Positions 42,721 through 52,422 are shown, counted from the stretch's first letter. The stretch is 64,000 nt of DNA from Streptococcus macedonicus ACA-DC 198 (GCA_000283635.1 HE613569.1:769501-833500); one strand, 5' to 3'. The notes: generated from the letters alone by a model not told the origin. A program made the numbers and translations.

Positions 42721-45510
42721 ATGACTGATAACGTAAATGAAAAAGTTAATCAACTTGAACTTGAAACTTACGCAGCTAACGACGTTTACCAAGCTGCTAA
42801 TACGCAAAGTTCTGGGTTAAAGCAACCACAAGTTGAAGAACGGCAAAAACGGTATGGAATGAATCAACTGAAAAAAGCTGACAAAGAACCTATTGCACTT
42901 ACCTTCATTAAAAATTTTACAAGTCTAATGGCAATTTTGCTTTGGGTAGGTGGTGGCATTGCTATTCTGTCTCATAGTTTAGAACTTGGGCTTGTCATTT
43001 GGTTTGTCAATATTGTCAATGGGATTTTCAGTTTTGTACAAGAATATCGTGCCAGCCAAGCGACAGAAGCTCTCAAAAAAATGTTACCTTCCTATGCGCG
43101 TGTTATTCGTGAGGGACAAGAAGAGAAAATCTTAGCAGAAGAATTGGTACCTGGCGATGTCGTCTTGATTGAAGAAGGGGACCGTATTTCCGCAGATGGT
43201 CGGATTGTCTTTGCGACTGATTTGCAGGTTAATCAATCAGCGCTGACAGGCGAATCAAATCCCGTTTTTAAAACGAGTGAAGCTGATAATGACTCACAAA
43301 AGATAGCGCTTGAATACGATAATATGGTCTTTGCGGGAACGACAGTCTCATCTGGTTCTGCGAAAATGATTGTTTCTGCCATTGGAATGGCAACACAGTT
43401 TGGACAAATTGCTCACTTGACCCAAAATATGGCTGATGACAAGAGTCCGCTTCAAAAAGAACTAGACCATTTGACAAAGCAAATCTCAGTTATTGCGATT
43501 ACAGTTGGTGTCATTTTCTTTATCGCAGCAACCTTGTTTGTTCATGAGCCATTTGCTAAAGCATTCATTTTTGCGCTCGGTATGATTGTTGCCTTTATCC
43601 CTGAGGGCTTGCTTCCGACCGTTACACTTTCTTTGGCAATGGCGGTGCAACGTATGGCTAAATCAAATGCCTTGGTTAAAAAATTATCTTCTGTTGAAAC
43701 CTTGGGAGCAACTTCTGTCATTTGCTCGGATAAAACGGGAACATTGACCCAAAATGCCATGACAGTTAATCACCTCTGGCAAGTCTCTGGAGCTTATGAA
43801 GTAACAGGGCTAGGATATTCAGCAGAAGGAGACATTCGTAATAGCGGTGGTAAGAAAGCTTCGCTTGTCGAAAATCAATTGCTTGAACAACTTGTCCGCT
43901 TCGCTCACCTTTGTAGCAATGCACAAGTCTTGCCACCTGATGACGAGAATGCTTCTTATACTGTTCTTGGCGACCCAACCGAGGCTTGTTTGAATGTTCT
44001 TGCCGAAAAAGCTGGAATTACTCTTGAAAATAATAATCGCTGGGCACCGCGCTTGAAAGAATTACCTTTTGATTCTGTGCGCAAGCGAATGACAACGATT
44101 AATCACATTGATAGTTTGATTGATAGCAGTTCTTTGGTATCGATTACCAAAGGGGCTCCAAAAGAAATGACTGAGCTCTGCCATTATTATAAAGACCAAG
44201 AGGGCTTGCATGAAATGACTGCCGATATCCAAGCGTGTATTTTAGCAGCAAATGATGCCTTTGCTAAAAATGGCTTGCGTGTGATAGCTCTTGCTTACCG
44301 TGCTTTGGAAAAGGAGAATTTGGTTCAAGAAAGTCAATGGACTCAAGAAAATATTGAACAGCACATGGTCTTTCTTGGCTTGATTGCCATGAGTGACCCA
44401 CCACGTGAAGGTGTGCGCGAAGCGATTGATAAATGCCATAAAGCTAGTATTCGCATTATCATGGTGACAGGAGACTATGGTTTGACCGCACTTAGTATTG
44501 CTAAGAAAATTGGTATTGTTCTTGGCGATGATGCACGTGTGGTAACTGGATTGGAACTTGAAAAAATGTCTGACGAGGATCTTAAAGAAGCTCTTACTGG
44601 TGAGATTGTCTTTGCGCGTGTGGCACCTGAACAAAAATATCGTGTCGTAACAGCCCTTCAAGAATTAGGCGAAGTTGTTGCGGTAACTGGTGATGGTGTT
44701 AATGATGCGCCGGCCTTGAAAAAAGCTGATATCGGCGTGGCCATGGGTGTTACGGGAACGGATGTAGCTAAAGAATCTGCTGATATGATTTTAACGGATG
44801 ACCATTTTGCTTCCATTGTTGATGCAGTCGAAGAGGGGCGAGCGGTTTACCATAATATCAAGAAATTCTTGACCTATATTTTCAATTCAAATACGCCAGA
44901 AGCGGTGCCGTCTGTCTTTTTCCTCTTGTCCCGCGGTTTTGTCCCACTTCCTTTGACGGTTATGCAAATTTTAGCGGTTGACTTGGGAACGGATATGATT
45001 CCTGCTCTTGGTTTAGGAGTTGAACCTCCAGAACCCAATGTGATGCAAGAACCTCCGCGCAAATTATCAGACCGTCTTTTAAGTAAATCACTTCTTGTTA
45101 AAGCGTTTCTATGGTATGGCTTAATTGAGTCGGCACTTGCCATGGGTGCTTTCTTTATCACTTATTTTTTACATAATGGCAATTTGGCAGTACTTGCTAG
45201 TTCAGGTCAACTTTATCGTGAGGCTACAACCATGACTTTGGGGGCTATCATTTTCTGTCAAATTGGTATGGTGATGAATATCCGTACCTCTGACCAATCT
45301 ATTCGTAAATTGTCTTTATTTGGCAATTCCTTAATCAATATTGGCTTGGTAGTTGAATTAGCTATTTTTATCCTATTAGTTTATGTACCTATTTTCCATA
45401 ATCTCTTTAACACCGCAAGTTTGGGTGTGTGGCATTGGATTTATCTTATACTTTGCCCATTTGTCATCATTGGTTTAGAAGAAATTCGTAAGCGGCTGAT
45501 GACACTTTAG
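42721..45510 (+). CDS. P2-type cation-transporting ATPase (Ca2+-ATPase-like)
   Basis: A 929-residue membrane pump: N-terminal cation-ATPase domain, actuator motif TGES (about residue 176), fourth-helix ion-site motif IPEGLLPTV, phosphorylation motif DKTGTLT (Asp about 337), nucleotide-binding KGAPKEM, hinge TGDGVNDAPALKKADIG, and six C-terminal helices. PEGL resembles P2C pumps and a bacterial group related to pneumococcal CaxP, a calcium exporter; the ion cannot be fixed by eye. TATAAT near 42669 serves it and GGAACAAGTT precedes the ATG. Confidence 0.85.
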   Translation: MTDNVNEKVNQLELETYAANDVYQAANTQSSGLKQPQVEERQKRYGMNQLKKADKEPIALTFIKNFTSLMAILLWVGGGIAILSHSLELGLVIWFVNIVNGIFSFVQEYRASQATEALKKMLPSYARVIREGQEEKILAEELVPGDVVLIEEGDRISADGRIVFATDLQVNQSALTGESNPVFKTSEADNDSQKIALEYDNMVFAGTTVSSGSAKMIVSAIGMATQFGQIAHLTQNMADDKSPLQKELDHLTKQISVIAITVGVIFFIAATLFVHEPFAKAFIFALGMIVAFIPEGLLPTVTLSLAMAVQRMAKSNALVKKLSSVETLGATSVICSDKTGTLTQNAMTVNHLWQVSGAYEVTGLGYSAEGDIRNSGGKKASLVENQLLEQLVRFAHLCSNAQVLPPDDENASYTVLGDPTEACLNVLAEKAGITLENNNRWAPRLKELPFDSVRKRMTTINHIDSLIDSSSLVSITKGAPKEMTELCHYYKDQEGLHEMTADIQACILAANDAFAKNGLRVIALAYRALEKENLVQESQWTQENIEQHMVFLGLIAMSDPPREGVREAIDKCHKASIRIIMVTGDYGLTALSIAKKIGIVLGDDARVVTGLELEKMSDEDLKEALTGEIVFARVAPEQKYRVVTALQELGEVVAVTGDGVNDAPALKKADIGVAMGVTGTDVAKESADMILTDDHFASIVDAVEEGRAVYHNIKKFLTYIFNSNTPEAVPSVFFLLSRGFVPLPLTVMQILAVDLGTDMIPALGLGVEPPEPNVMQEPPRKLSDRLLSKSLLVKAFLWYGLIESALAMGAFFITYFLHNGNLAVLASSGQLYREATTMTLGAIIFCQIGMVMNIRTSDQSIRKLSLFGNSLINIGLVVELAIFILLVYVPIFHNLFNTASLGVWHWIYLILCPFVIIGLEEIRKRLMTL

Positions 45511-45525
45511 AGACGATAAAAACGG

Positions 45526-45570
45526 TAACCCTAGCTTTTACATACGAGCTAGGGTTAGTTTTATTTTAAG
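45526..45570 (+). terminator. Terminator after the P-type ATPase gene
   Basis: AACCCTAGCT / AGCTAGGGTT stem followed by AGTTTTATTTT. Confidence 0.88.
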
Positions 45571-45682
45571 GACGTTTGGAACGTCGAAAGTCATTCAACA
45601 TTTTTAGAGAATTTGGTAGTTTGGCTTTTTCTTGACACTCTTGGAAAATGCTTGTAAAATTCAAGAGAGTAAAGAGGACGAT

Positions 45683-46870
45683 ATGGCAACAATTAATGAC
45701 TATCTAGCAAAACATAAAAATGAAACGTTTGAGCAATTTCCATTTAACGAAGCAGATATTCTTTGCTTAAATGAACTGGGGTATTTTTGCTTTGAAGATT
45801 TGGATAATACGCTTGATTTTTCAAAAGAATTGATATTACATGACATTCTGGTGCCTTATGAGGCTGGTGAGAAGGTATTCAATCATAGTTTTTTGATAAC
45901 CAAGGCGCGTGTTGAATTGCTGAAAAATGTAGCCTCATCACAACGGTTCGCTGATTTGCGTTTGTCAGCTTACGTTAATGATGTTAATGCTGAATACGAA
46001 AGACAATTCGCTGCTATGGTTTTTAGCTTACCTGAAATTGACCATTATCAATTGGTTTTTCGTGGGACAGATGACACTTTGATTGGCTGGAAAGAAGATT
46101 TTAAACTAACTTATATTCGTGAAATTCCTGCACATCGTGCAGCGGTGACTTATCTTGAGCGTTATTTAGCAAGTCATCCAATGCCTCTCACGGTATCAGG
46201 GCATTCTAAGGGTGGTAATTTAGCTTTGTACGCTGTGGCTCATGTTAAGGAAAAATGGCGTTCGCAAATCAAGCAAGTTTATATGCTCGATGCACCAGGT
46301 TTGCAAGAAAAAGAACTTGAAAATGTGGGGTATCAACTTATTCGTGAGCGTGTGCGTGTCATTCGCCCTGAAGGATCCATCGTTGGTGTTATGCTTTATA
46401 ATGACATTGATCCTGTTGTGGTTAAAAGTCAGGCTTCTGGAATCATGCAACACGCTTTGACGACATGGCAATTGGATGTTGAGACGGGGCAGTTGATTTT
46501 AGCAGAACAGCCAACCGATTTAAGCCGTAATCTTGAAAAAACGTTTAAACAATGGACGGATGAATTGTCCAGCCAAGAATTGAAAATTCTCTTTGATACT
46601 CTTTTTGACACCTTGATGTCAAGCGGTATCAAAAGCATTAACGATGTGACGATTGACCGAGAATTTGGTGCGAAATTGGCAACGAGCATTGCTTCCTTTT
46701 ATTCCATTGGAACGGAGAAGAAATTGCTCCTTGCTAAATCAGCGAAGTTATTTCTTGAAGCTTTTGTCGGACATAGTAAACTGGGAAGTCTGGGAAAGGA
46801 CCGTATTGCCCTTAATTTTCCTGATTTTAACAGCTTGTTGAGCTATTTGAATACTAAAAAATTGAAATAA
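45683..46870 (+). CDS. Mbeg1-like alpha/beta hydrolase (DUF2974)
   Basis: A 395-residue cytoplasmic protein of the DUF2974 family. The nucleophile elbow VSGHSKGGNLALYAV (about residue 175) has the Gly-x-Ser-x-Gly pattern of lipases. AGAGGA precedes the ATG at 45683. No signal peptide. The substrate, lipid or otherwise, is unknown; the family is common and single-copy in streptococci. Confidence 0.8.
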   Translation: MATINDYLAKHKNETFEQFPFNEADILCLNELGYFCFEDLDNTLDFSKELILHDILVPYEAGEKVFNHSFLITKARVELLKNVASSQRFADLRLSAYVNDVNAEYERQFAAMVFSLPEIDHYQLVFRGTDDTLIGWKEDFKLTYIREIPAHRAAVTYLERYLASHPMPLTVSGHSKGGNLALYAVAHVKEKWRSQIKQVYMLDAPGLQEKELENVGYQLIRERVRVIRPEGSIVGVMLYNDIDPVVVKSQASGIMQHALTTWQLDVETGQLILAEQPTDLSRNLEKTFKQWTDELSSQELKILFDTLFDTLMSSGIKSINDVTIDREFGAKLATSIASFYSIGTEKKLLLAKSAKLFLEAFVGHSKLGSLGKDRIALNFPDFNSLLSYLNTKKLK

Positions 46871-46905
46871 GAATGGCTTTTCAGTCTAAGAAGGAGGTTG
46901 CCAGC

Positions 46906-47435
46906 TTGCTAAAACAAATCCAATATTTTCAATCAGTTGTCGAAGAAAATTCCTTTACCAAGGCAGCCAATTCGCATTTTATCTTACAGTCAGCAATTTT
47001 GCACCAGACCGTGTAGCAGATTTGGCTATTTTTGCGGATGTCACTCCAATGGTTAACCAAGTTGAAACGCACGTTTTCAATCAACAATTAAATGCTCGCA
47101 AAACAATGGACGAATATGGTGTTCAAATCGAATCTTGGGGACCATTTGCAGAAGGGCGCAATGATTTCTTTACCAATGAAACACTTGTTGCGATTGGACA
47201 AAAATATCATAAATCAGCTGCGCAAGTTGCCCTACGTTACTTGATTCAACGTGATGTTATTGTCATTCCTAAAACGGTTCATAAAAATCGTATGGAACAA
47301 AATTTTGATGTCTTTGACTTTGTTTTAACAGATGATGACATGGCAGAAATTTTGAAACTTGATATGGGTGAAAGCCAATTCTTCTCACATGCTGACCCTG
47401 AAACAGTTAAAATGATTAGCTCGTTTAAGATTTAA
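46906..47435 (+). pseudogene. Deletion fusion: LysR 5' end joined to aldo/keto reductase 3' end
   Basis: AAGGAGG (46891-46897) and TTG (46906) open LLKQIQYFQSVVEENSFTKAAN, the start of a LysR HTH, which runs to a stop after ...SAILHQTV. Overlapping its end, another frame starts mid-way in an aldo/keto reductase: VSNFAPDRVADLAIFADVTP, ETHVFNQQLNARKTMDEYGV, GQKYHKSAAQVALRYLIQR and PKTVHKNRMEQNFDVFDF. The reductase lacks its catalytic Tyr and Lys half. One deletion near 46990 joined the two genes. Confidence 0.75.
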
Positions 47436-47537
47436 ATTATGCTTAAAAGGCATAAAACACTATGTCAAATAAGTATTTGTTATTAAAAACGAGAAGCGTA
47501 TAATGGCAGTATAAACCCTATTAAGAAAGGAAAAACA

Positions 47538-47849
47538 ATGACAATTAAACAAACAGCAGGACGTGACCAATTGGGTGAATTTGCACCAGAATTTGCACAT
47601 TTTAATGATGATGTGCTCTTTGGTGAAAACTGGAATAATAATGATATTGATTTAAAAACACGCTGTATCATCACAGTTGTGGCGCTTATGGCATCAGGTA
47701 TTACAGACAGCTCACTAAAATTCCATTTGCAAAATGCGAAAGCTAATGGTGTTAGCAAAGAAGAAATTGCAGCAGTCATTACACACGTGGCTTTCTATGC
47801 AGGTTGGCCAAAAGGCTGGGCAGTCTTTAACCTTGCCAAAGAAGTTTGA
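47538..47849 (+). CDS. Carboxymuconolactone decarboxylase family protein
   Basis: A 103-residue all-helical protein of the CMD/AhpD-like family (RCIITVVALMASGITDSSLKFHLQNAKANGVSKEEIAAVITHVAFYAGWP). The CxxC of true AhpD is absent. RAAAGGA-type site and ATG at 47538; TATAAT near 47503 may be its promoter. It is followed by a broken cupin gene, a pairing (CMD plus cupin) common in small oxidoreductase or aldehyde-stress clusters with aldo/keto reductases, as in the remnant upstream. Function unknown. Confidence 0.82.
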   Translation: MTIKQTAGRDQLGEFAPEFAHFNDDVLFGENWNNNDIDLKTRCIITVVALMASGITDSSLKFHLQNAKANGVSKEEIAAVITHVAFYAGWPKGWAVFNLAKEV

Positions 47850-47888
47850 AACGAAGATTAAGAAAGATATGAAATGAAAGGATCACAA

Positions 47889-48312
47889 ATGACAGATAAA
47901 GCAACTTTTGACAAAAAATGTATTCGGATAAGGACAACCAAATGACGCTTTTGCGCAATATTTTGACGGACAATCATTCTTGAACCCATTGGTTGGTACA
48001 GATTCACCGCTTTTCTTGGCGAATGTCACTTTTGAACCTGGTTGTCGTAACCATTGGCATGTTCACAATGCTGATAAAGGTGGCGGACAAATTTTGATTT
48101 GTACTGCAGGTCAAGGTTGGTATCAAGAAGAAGGCAAAGAAGCTGTTAGCCTTGAACCAGGGAAAGTTATCGTGATTCCAGCCAATACAAAACATTGGCA
48201 TGGCGCTAAAAAAGATTCATGGTTTGGCCATATTTCAGTGGAAGTTCCTGGTGAAAACACGTCAAATACTTGGTTAGAAGCCGTTAGCGACGACGATTAC
48301 AACGCCCTTTAA
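47889..48312 (+). pseudogene. Cupin-domain protein with frameshift and stop near the N-terminus
   Basis: The ATG at 47889 reads MTDKATFDKK, then A6 (one A too many) shifts the frame to a stop. The other frame continues NVFG, an in-frame TAA, GQPNDAFAQYFDGQSFLNPL and the complete cupin barrel (CRNHWHVHNADKGGGQIL, HWHGAKKDSWFGHISVE, His metal ligands) to 48312. The barrel might still be made from TTG 47980, but no ribosome site precedes it. Confidence 0.75.
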
Positions 48313-48375
48313 ACTATTCTTTTACAATTATATTTGACTCATACAATCAAAACACAAAACAATCTCATTTCGCTT

Positions 48376-48408
48376 AACGCCCAGCTGAAAACGGTTTGGG
48401 CGTTTTTT
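48376..48408 (+). terminator. Terminator after the cupin gene
   Basis: AACGCCCA / TGGGCGTT stem with T6 tail. Confidence 0.85.
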
Positions 48409-48454
48409 ATGTGACTACCGTGACAATTTTATCTAACCATGCTAAACTAAATTT

Positions 48455-49324
48455 ATGACTCACATCACTCATAAAAGAATTGTGCAAGCTGGTCATTTTT
48501 TGCAACTTTTTAAAAATGATTCTCAATTTACAACACCGATTTTTAGAATTGACCACAAGCGAAAGCACCTTCAATTTGTCATTGTTTTTAAATTAGATGA
48601 CGACGAGGCATTTTACGCCCTCAATCGTTCAAAACTTGGATATAATCATGAGTTGAAACGTCTCAAACGTTTTACCAAATCGACACTTTATCAAGGAATT
48701 TTATCCGTTCCGCTAAAGGCACGCCAGACGATTCAGATTTTACAAGTGCCAAATGATAGCAAGGTGGTCAAAGACTATGTGACCTATTACACTCAAACTC
48801 AGATTGATGAGATTTTACATGGAAAACCAACTGAAAGCAGTGACGTTTACGACCCATTTCGTGATGCACATTCAGCAATTTTTCACAATCTTTCCCAAGC
48901 AGAAAAGCTGATGTCTTACGAAAATTACCAAGGAATTCAAGATTTTCATCCTTTTTTAGTAGTGAAGGACCAAGCTTATGCTTTGTCTTGTGCTTACAAA
49001 GATCCGGTTAAAAAGAAAACAATCCATTTGCAATTAATGGGCTGGTATTATCGTGGTCAGCAATTGAAAATCAGTTGGAAGCCAGATAATCAACGCAAAG
49101 CACGTTGGCGTTCGTCCCTCGTTGCCATTGATAGAAAGACACGACGCTACTTCTTTCAAGGAAATATTTATCACGAAAAGGGAACAGCCCCCGTTTTTCT
49201 GGAACAGTTGACCTTTACCTTTCACGATTCTATACAAAATAGCAGAGTTGCTAAGGTGGAATTTGCAAGATTTATAAATGCAATCAAGAAACAAGAACGT
49301 GCAGCTTTGTTAAAGCGCCGCTGA
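48455..49324 (+). CDS. Conserved-looking protein of unknown function
   Basis: I do not recognise this 289-residue protein. It is basic, soluble, without signal peptide or membrane segment, rich in aromatic and charged residues (HFLQLFKNDSQFTTPIFRID, GWYYRGQQLKISWK, RRYFFQGNIYHEKG). GTGACA (48420-48425), a 17-bp spacer and TGC-TAAACT (48443-48448) end 6 nt before the ATG and no Shine-Dalgarno is present, so it is predicted to be expressed from a leaderless mRNA. Single gene between a terminator and the YkgJ-like gene. Confidence 0.7.
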   Translation: MTHITHKRIVQAGHFLQLFKNDSQFTTPIFRIDHKRKHLQFVIVFKLDDDEAFYALNRSKLGYNHELKRLKRFTKSTLYQGILSVPLKARQTIQILQVPNDSKVVKDYVTYYTQTQIDEILHGKPTESSDVYDPFRDAHSAIFHNLSQAEKLMSYENYQGIQDFHPFLVVKDQAYALSCAYKDPVKKKTIHLQLMGWYYRGQQLKISWKPDNQRKARWRSSLVAIDRKTRRYFFQGNIYHEKGTAPVFLEQLTFTFHDSIQNSRVAKVEFARFINAIKKQERAALLKRR

Positions 49325-49444
49325 AAAGAGGATTTCTTTGACGTTACAATTCACTTTTTAAGCTCACGGATAAACTCTCCACTGGAAACCTTATTTATGC
49401 TATAATATTTTCTGACTGAAATCGAAACATTAGAAAGTAACAAA

Positions 49445-49945
49445 ATGACAGAAATTGATATTGAATGTTATTATGAACTTGCTCAACAAAAGCAAAAAGA
49501 GCACCGCAAATTTTTAGCGACACTCAAGAAAAGAGCACCCAAAAATCTTGATAAAATCACTCAAGAAATTCACACTGAAGTGTTTAATGAGATTGATTGC
49601 ACCAAATGTGCCAACTGTTGCAAAAGCTTAGGACCGCTTTTTACAGAAGCTGACATCACACGCATTTCAAAAGTCTTTCGCATGAAATTGTCTGTTTTTG
49701 AAGAAACGTATTTGCGTGTTGATGAAGACGGCGACAAAGTTTTCCAATCTATGCCTTGCCCATTCTTAGGCGATGATAACCTTTGTACAATCTACGACGT
49801 TCGTCCCAAAGCTTGCCGTGAATTTCCACACACCGACCGCAAGAAAATCTACCAAATCAATCACTTAACCATTAAAAACACCCTTTTCTGCCCCGCCGCC
49901 TATCTCTTTGTCGAAAAACTCAAAGACCGCTTGGAAGGGAAGTAG
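49445..49945 (+). CDS. YkgJ-family zinc/iron-chelating cysteine-cluster protein
   Basis: A 166-residue protein with the family's cysteine pattern CTKCANCCKSLGP (about residue 56) and later CPFLGDDNLCTIYDVRPKACREFP, eight Cys able to hold a metal cluster. Basic, Lys-rich N-terminal helix. Start ATG 49445 with a weak site (GAAAG); TGCTATAAT near 49398-49406 is a probable promoter. Cytoplasmic; the role of the family is unknown, possibly metal or Fe-S related. Confidence 0.85.
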   Translation: MTEIDIECYYELAQQKQKEHRKFLATLKKRAPKNLDKITQEIHTEVFNEIDCTKCANCCKSLGPLFTEADITRISKVFRMKLSVFEETYLRVDEDGDKVFQSMPCPFLGDDNLCTIYDVRPKACREFPHTDRKKIYQINHLTIKNTLFCPAAYLFVEKLKDRLEGK

Positions 49946-49950
49946 GAAGA

Positions 49951-49987
49951 AGCCCACTTTAAAACCAATTTGAAGTGGGCTTTTTTT
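49951..49987 (+). terminator. Terminator after the YkgJ-like gene
   Basis: AGCCCACTT / AAGTGGGCT stem with T7 tail. Confidence 0.88.
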
Positions 49988-50032
49988 GATTAAGTTGCTT
50001 TATATGCTATAATATTTGCCAAAGGAGTTTTC

Positions 50033-50725
50033 ATGACATCAGATTACCATTACTTATTATTCGATTTGGACCACACTTTGCTTGATTTTAATGCGGCAGA
50101 GGATGTGGCGTTGACAGAGCTTTTGCAGGAAGCGCGTGTGTCAGATATTCAGGCTTATAAAGATTTTTACATTCCCATGAATCGTCAGTTGTGGGATGAT
50201 TTGAGCCTTAAGAAAATCACCAAAAAAGAGTTGGTCAACACGCGTTTTACACGACTATTTGCGAATTTTGGGCATGAGGTAGATGGGCATGCTTTTGCCA
50301 AACGTTACCAAGAATTTCTTAGTCAACAAGGGCAAACTTTAGTTGGTGCAGATAAGTTGCTTGATAATCTTAGCCAGCAAGGCTACCGTATTTTTGGAGC
50401 AACCAATGGCATTACCAAAATTCAAACAGGGCGCATGGCAAATTCAACGATTAAAGATTATTTTGAGCATGTTTTCATTTCTGATGAAGTCGGTTACCAA
50501 AAGCCAGATAAAGGTTTTTATGATGTCATTGCGGGAGCTATTCCCCAATTCAATCATCAAGAAGCACTGATGATTGGTGACAATCTTTTAGCCGATGTCC
50601 AAGGTGGCAACAACGCAGGCATTGATACCGTTTGGTACAATCCAGCCCGCAAAGAAAATCATACCAAAGCCACTCCAACCTACGTGGTTAAAGATTACCA
50701 AGCTTTACTTAAATTATTACGATAA
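50033..50725 (+). CDS. HAD-family nucleotidase, YjjG-like
   Basis: A 230-residue HAD phosphatase: motif I FDLDHTLLDF (nucleophile Asp12), motif II FGATNG, Lys in GYQKPDKGFYD, motif III MIGDNLLADVQGGNNAGIDTVWYNP. The YjjG group dephosphorylates non-canonical pyrimidine nucleotides and protects against mutagenic bases. AAAGGAGTTTTC precedes the ATG; TGCTATAAT near 50008-50016 is the promoter. Confidence 0.87.
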   Translation: MTSDYHYLLFDLDHTLLDFNAAEDVALTELLQEARVSDIQAYKDFYIPMNRQLWDDLSLKKITKKELVNTRFTRLFANFGHEVDGHAFAKRYQEFLSQQGQTLVGADKLLDNLSQQGYRIFGATNGITKIQTGRMANSTIKDYFEHVFISDEVGYQKPDKGFYDVIAGAIPQFNHQEALMIGDNLLADVQGGNNAGIDTVWYNPARKENHTKATPTYVVKDYQALLKLLR

Positions 50726-50764
50726 TGATAAAAATCAAACCCAGTGTGACACAGTAGAGTTAAC

Positions 50765-50800
50765 AAAAATCAGCTGAACATTGTGTTTCAGCTGATTTTT
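50765..50800. terminator. Bidirectional terminator
   Basis: AAAAATCAGCTGAA pairs with TTCAGCTGATTTTT; it serves the convergent nucleotidase and Crp/Fnr genes. Confidence 0.88.
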
Positions 50801-51470
50801 AGTAATCGATTTTTCGTTCTTCAGTGATTAATCTTGCCGTTTGCTCAGGGTTGATAATGCGAATTTGGTGTCCAATTTTATCAATTAACTGTTCATCTCG
50901 CAAGGCTTTAACCATTCGAGCGATTGTTACAGCATGTACGCCGAGATAGCAAGCGATTTCTTGATACGTAAAGACGGTGTCGAGCACGAGAATACCAGAA
51001 GAATCTTTTTCTGCTTGATCAAGAAGAAAGCGACTAAATTGGACTAGAGCAGGCTCGTTTTTGCTGCTATGAAAATGTTCCATAAGGTAGACAAGATTTT
51101 CGGTCAAAGTATTAACCATCAAAGTTGCCACCGATGGAAAACCAAGTAAATCCTGAAAATTTCTGTTTGGAATACGATAAGCGACACAAGGTGTCTTAGC
51201 AATGATTAAAAACGTCTTTTTCCCATAATAATTGAGATTAAAAGCAGTCATCAATGGTGTAAATCCGACAAATTGTTGTTTCTTGAAGTAGAGATAAGTT
51301 GTTTCTTTGCCGTCGTAAGAAATAGAAGAAAGTGCACAAACACCTGATGATAGGATATAAATATCACCATTTACTTCTCCAGCAACAGATTTCGTCAGCT
51401 CATCGCCTTTTTGAAACGTCACACGCTCACCATATTGGAAAAGTTCTGTAATGTTCAATGTAGATTGCAT
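50799..51470 (-). CDS. Crp/Fnr-family transcriptional regulator
   Basis: A 223-residue regulator: cyclic-nucleotide-binding-like barrel (GDIYILSSGVCALSSISYDGKETTY, about residues 34-58), long dimer helix, and C-terminal HTH FTYQEIACYLGVHAVTIARMVKAL (about 166-190). No N-terminal Cys cluster for an Fe-S centre is seen; Cys are scattered, so it is not a classic Fnr. GAAAGGGGTAAGT precedes the ATG. AACTATATAGTT (51510-51521), a perfect dyad near its promoter, may be an operator. Ligand and targets unknown. Confidence 0.85.
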   Translation of the reverse strand: MQSTLNITELFQYGERVTFQKGDELTKSVAGEVNGDIYILSSGVCALSSISYDGKETTYLYFKKQQFVGFTPLMTAFNLNYYGKKTFLIIAKTPCVAYRIPNRNFQDLLGFPSVATLMVNTLTENLVYLMEHFHSSKNEPALVQFSRFLLDQAEKDSSGILVLDTVFTYQEIACYLGVHAVTIARMVKALRDEQLIDKIGHQIRIINPEQTARLITEERKIDY

Positions 51471-51549
51471 ACTTACCCCTTTCTAAATTAACGTAGGCCT
51501 TATATATATAACTATATAGTTTATGTCAAAAAAGCGTTTAAATCAAGTC

Positions 51550-52422
51550 TTAATTTGTTAGAAAGAGTTTGAAAATGTCTTGATATAGACTTTTGAAATG
51601 GCTATTTTTTCGCCAAACAAAAGTAAAATCATGGCTTATTGGTGGTAAATCAAGCTTAATTTCAAAGAGTTTGCCACTGTCTAATTCTTTTTGAACCACA
51701 CTTTTATAGACAAAAGTAATACCAAGATTATTCGTAATCAATTGACAAATCGCGTTAAGACTACCGATTTCGGTAATTTGATGAAAGTCAGTGATAGCTA
51801 AATTAGCTTCTTTTAGTGTCACTTCAAGCATTTCACGTGTTCCAGAGCCTTGTTCGCGAATGATGATAGGATAGTCTAGTAACTCTTCGAGCGTGTAGGT
51901 TTTATCCGTAAGTCCAGCTTTTGGGGAAGCAACGGCGATAAAGGGTTCGGTTTTATAGGACATAAAGTCATATTTTTCTTTGGAAAAGAAACCTTCAATT
52001 AGAGCAAAATCAATTTTTCCTTGGTCAATGTCCTTTAATAACGTTTCCGTATTATCAACCAGCATTTTAATTTTAAAATTAGGATGTTCGGAAAGAATGA
52101 TGGCTAATGAATCGCTTAACACATATTCGCCGATAGTCAAAGTAGCACCGAAGTTAATTGGTGTTTGATCTTGATTGAGATGTGATTTGAAATGTTGAAT
52201 GTCATTGTTTATTGTTGTCAGCAAATCAAGCAATTCTTTACCACTTTTGGTGAGTTGACATTGTTTTCCAGAGAAAGTAAAGAGTTTGGTTTGATAATCA
52301 TTTTCCAAAGTTTGAATGTGTTTGGTGACAGCGGGTTGTGTGATATGCAATTCTTTAGCAGCTTGGGTAAAATTAAGCGTGTCGCAGACTTTCATAAAGG
52401 TAAAAACACGGTAATCAAGCAT
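51550..52422 (-). CDS. LysR-family regulator (CysL/YeiE-like)
   Basis: A 290-residue LTTR with HTH NFTQAAKELHITQPAVTKHIQ (residues 17-37) and an effector domain with IREQGSGTREMLE, a segment shared by the CysL/CbbR/YeiE branch. AGGAGATTATT precedes the ATG. It is divergent from a YeiH-type membrane protein gene, the same pairing as yeiE-yeiH elsewhere, so it probably regulates that gene. The gap contains CATAAT-N5-ATTATG (about 52470-52486), a candidate LysR site. Confidence 0.87.
   Translation of the reverse strand: MLDYRVFTFMKVCDTLNFTQAAKELHITQPAVTKHIQTLENDYQTKLFTFSGKQCQLTKSGKELLDLLTTINNDIQHFKSHLNQDQTPINFGATLTIGEYVLSDSLAIILSEHPNFKIKMLVDNTETLLKDIDQGKIDFALIEGFFSKEKYDFMSYKTEPFIAVASPKAGLTDKTYTLEELLDYPIIIREQGSGTREMLEVTLKEANLAITDFHQITEIGSLNAICQLITNNLGITFVYKSVVQKELDSGKLFEIKLDLPPISHDFTFVWRKNSHFKSLYQDIFKLFLTN

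Noticed and set aside
42721..45510. Copper or heavy-metal P1B ATPase linked to the CsoR-like repressor
   Set aside because: There is no CPC motif or N-terminal metal-binding domain. The PEGL motif and TGES/DKTGT layout mark a P2-type pump, and the repressor has its own sulfur operon.
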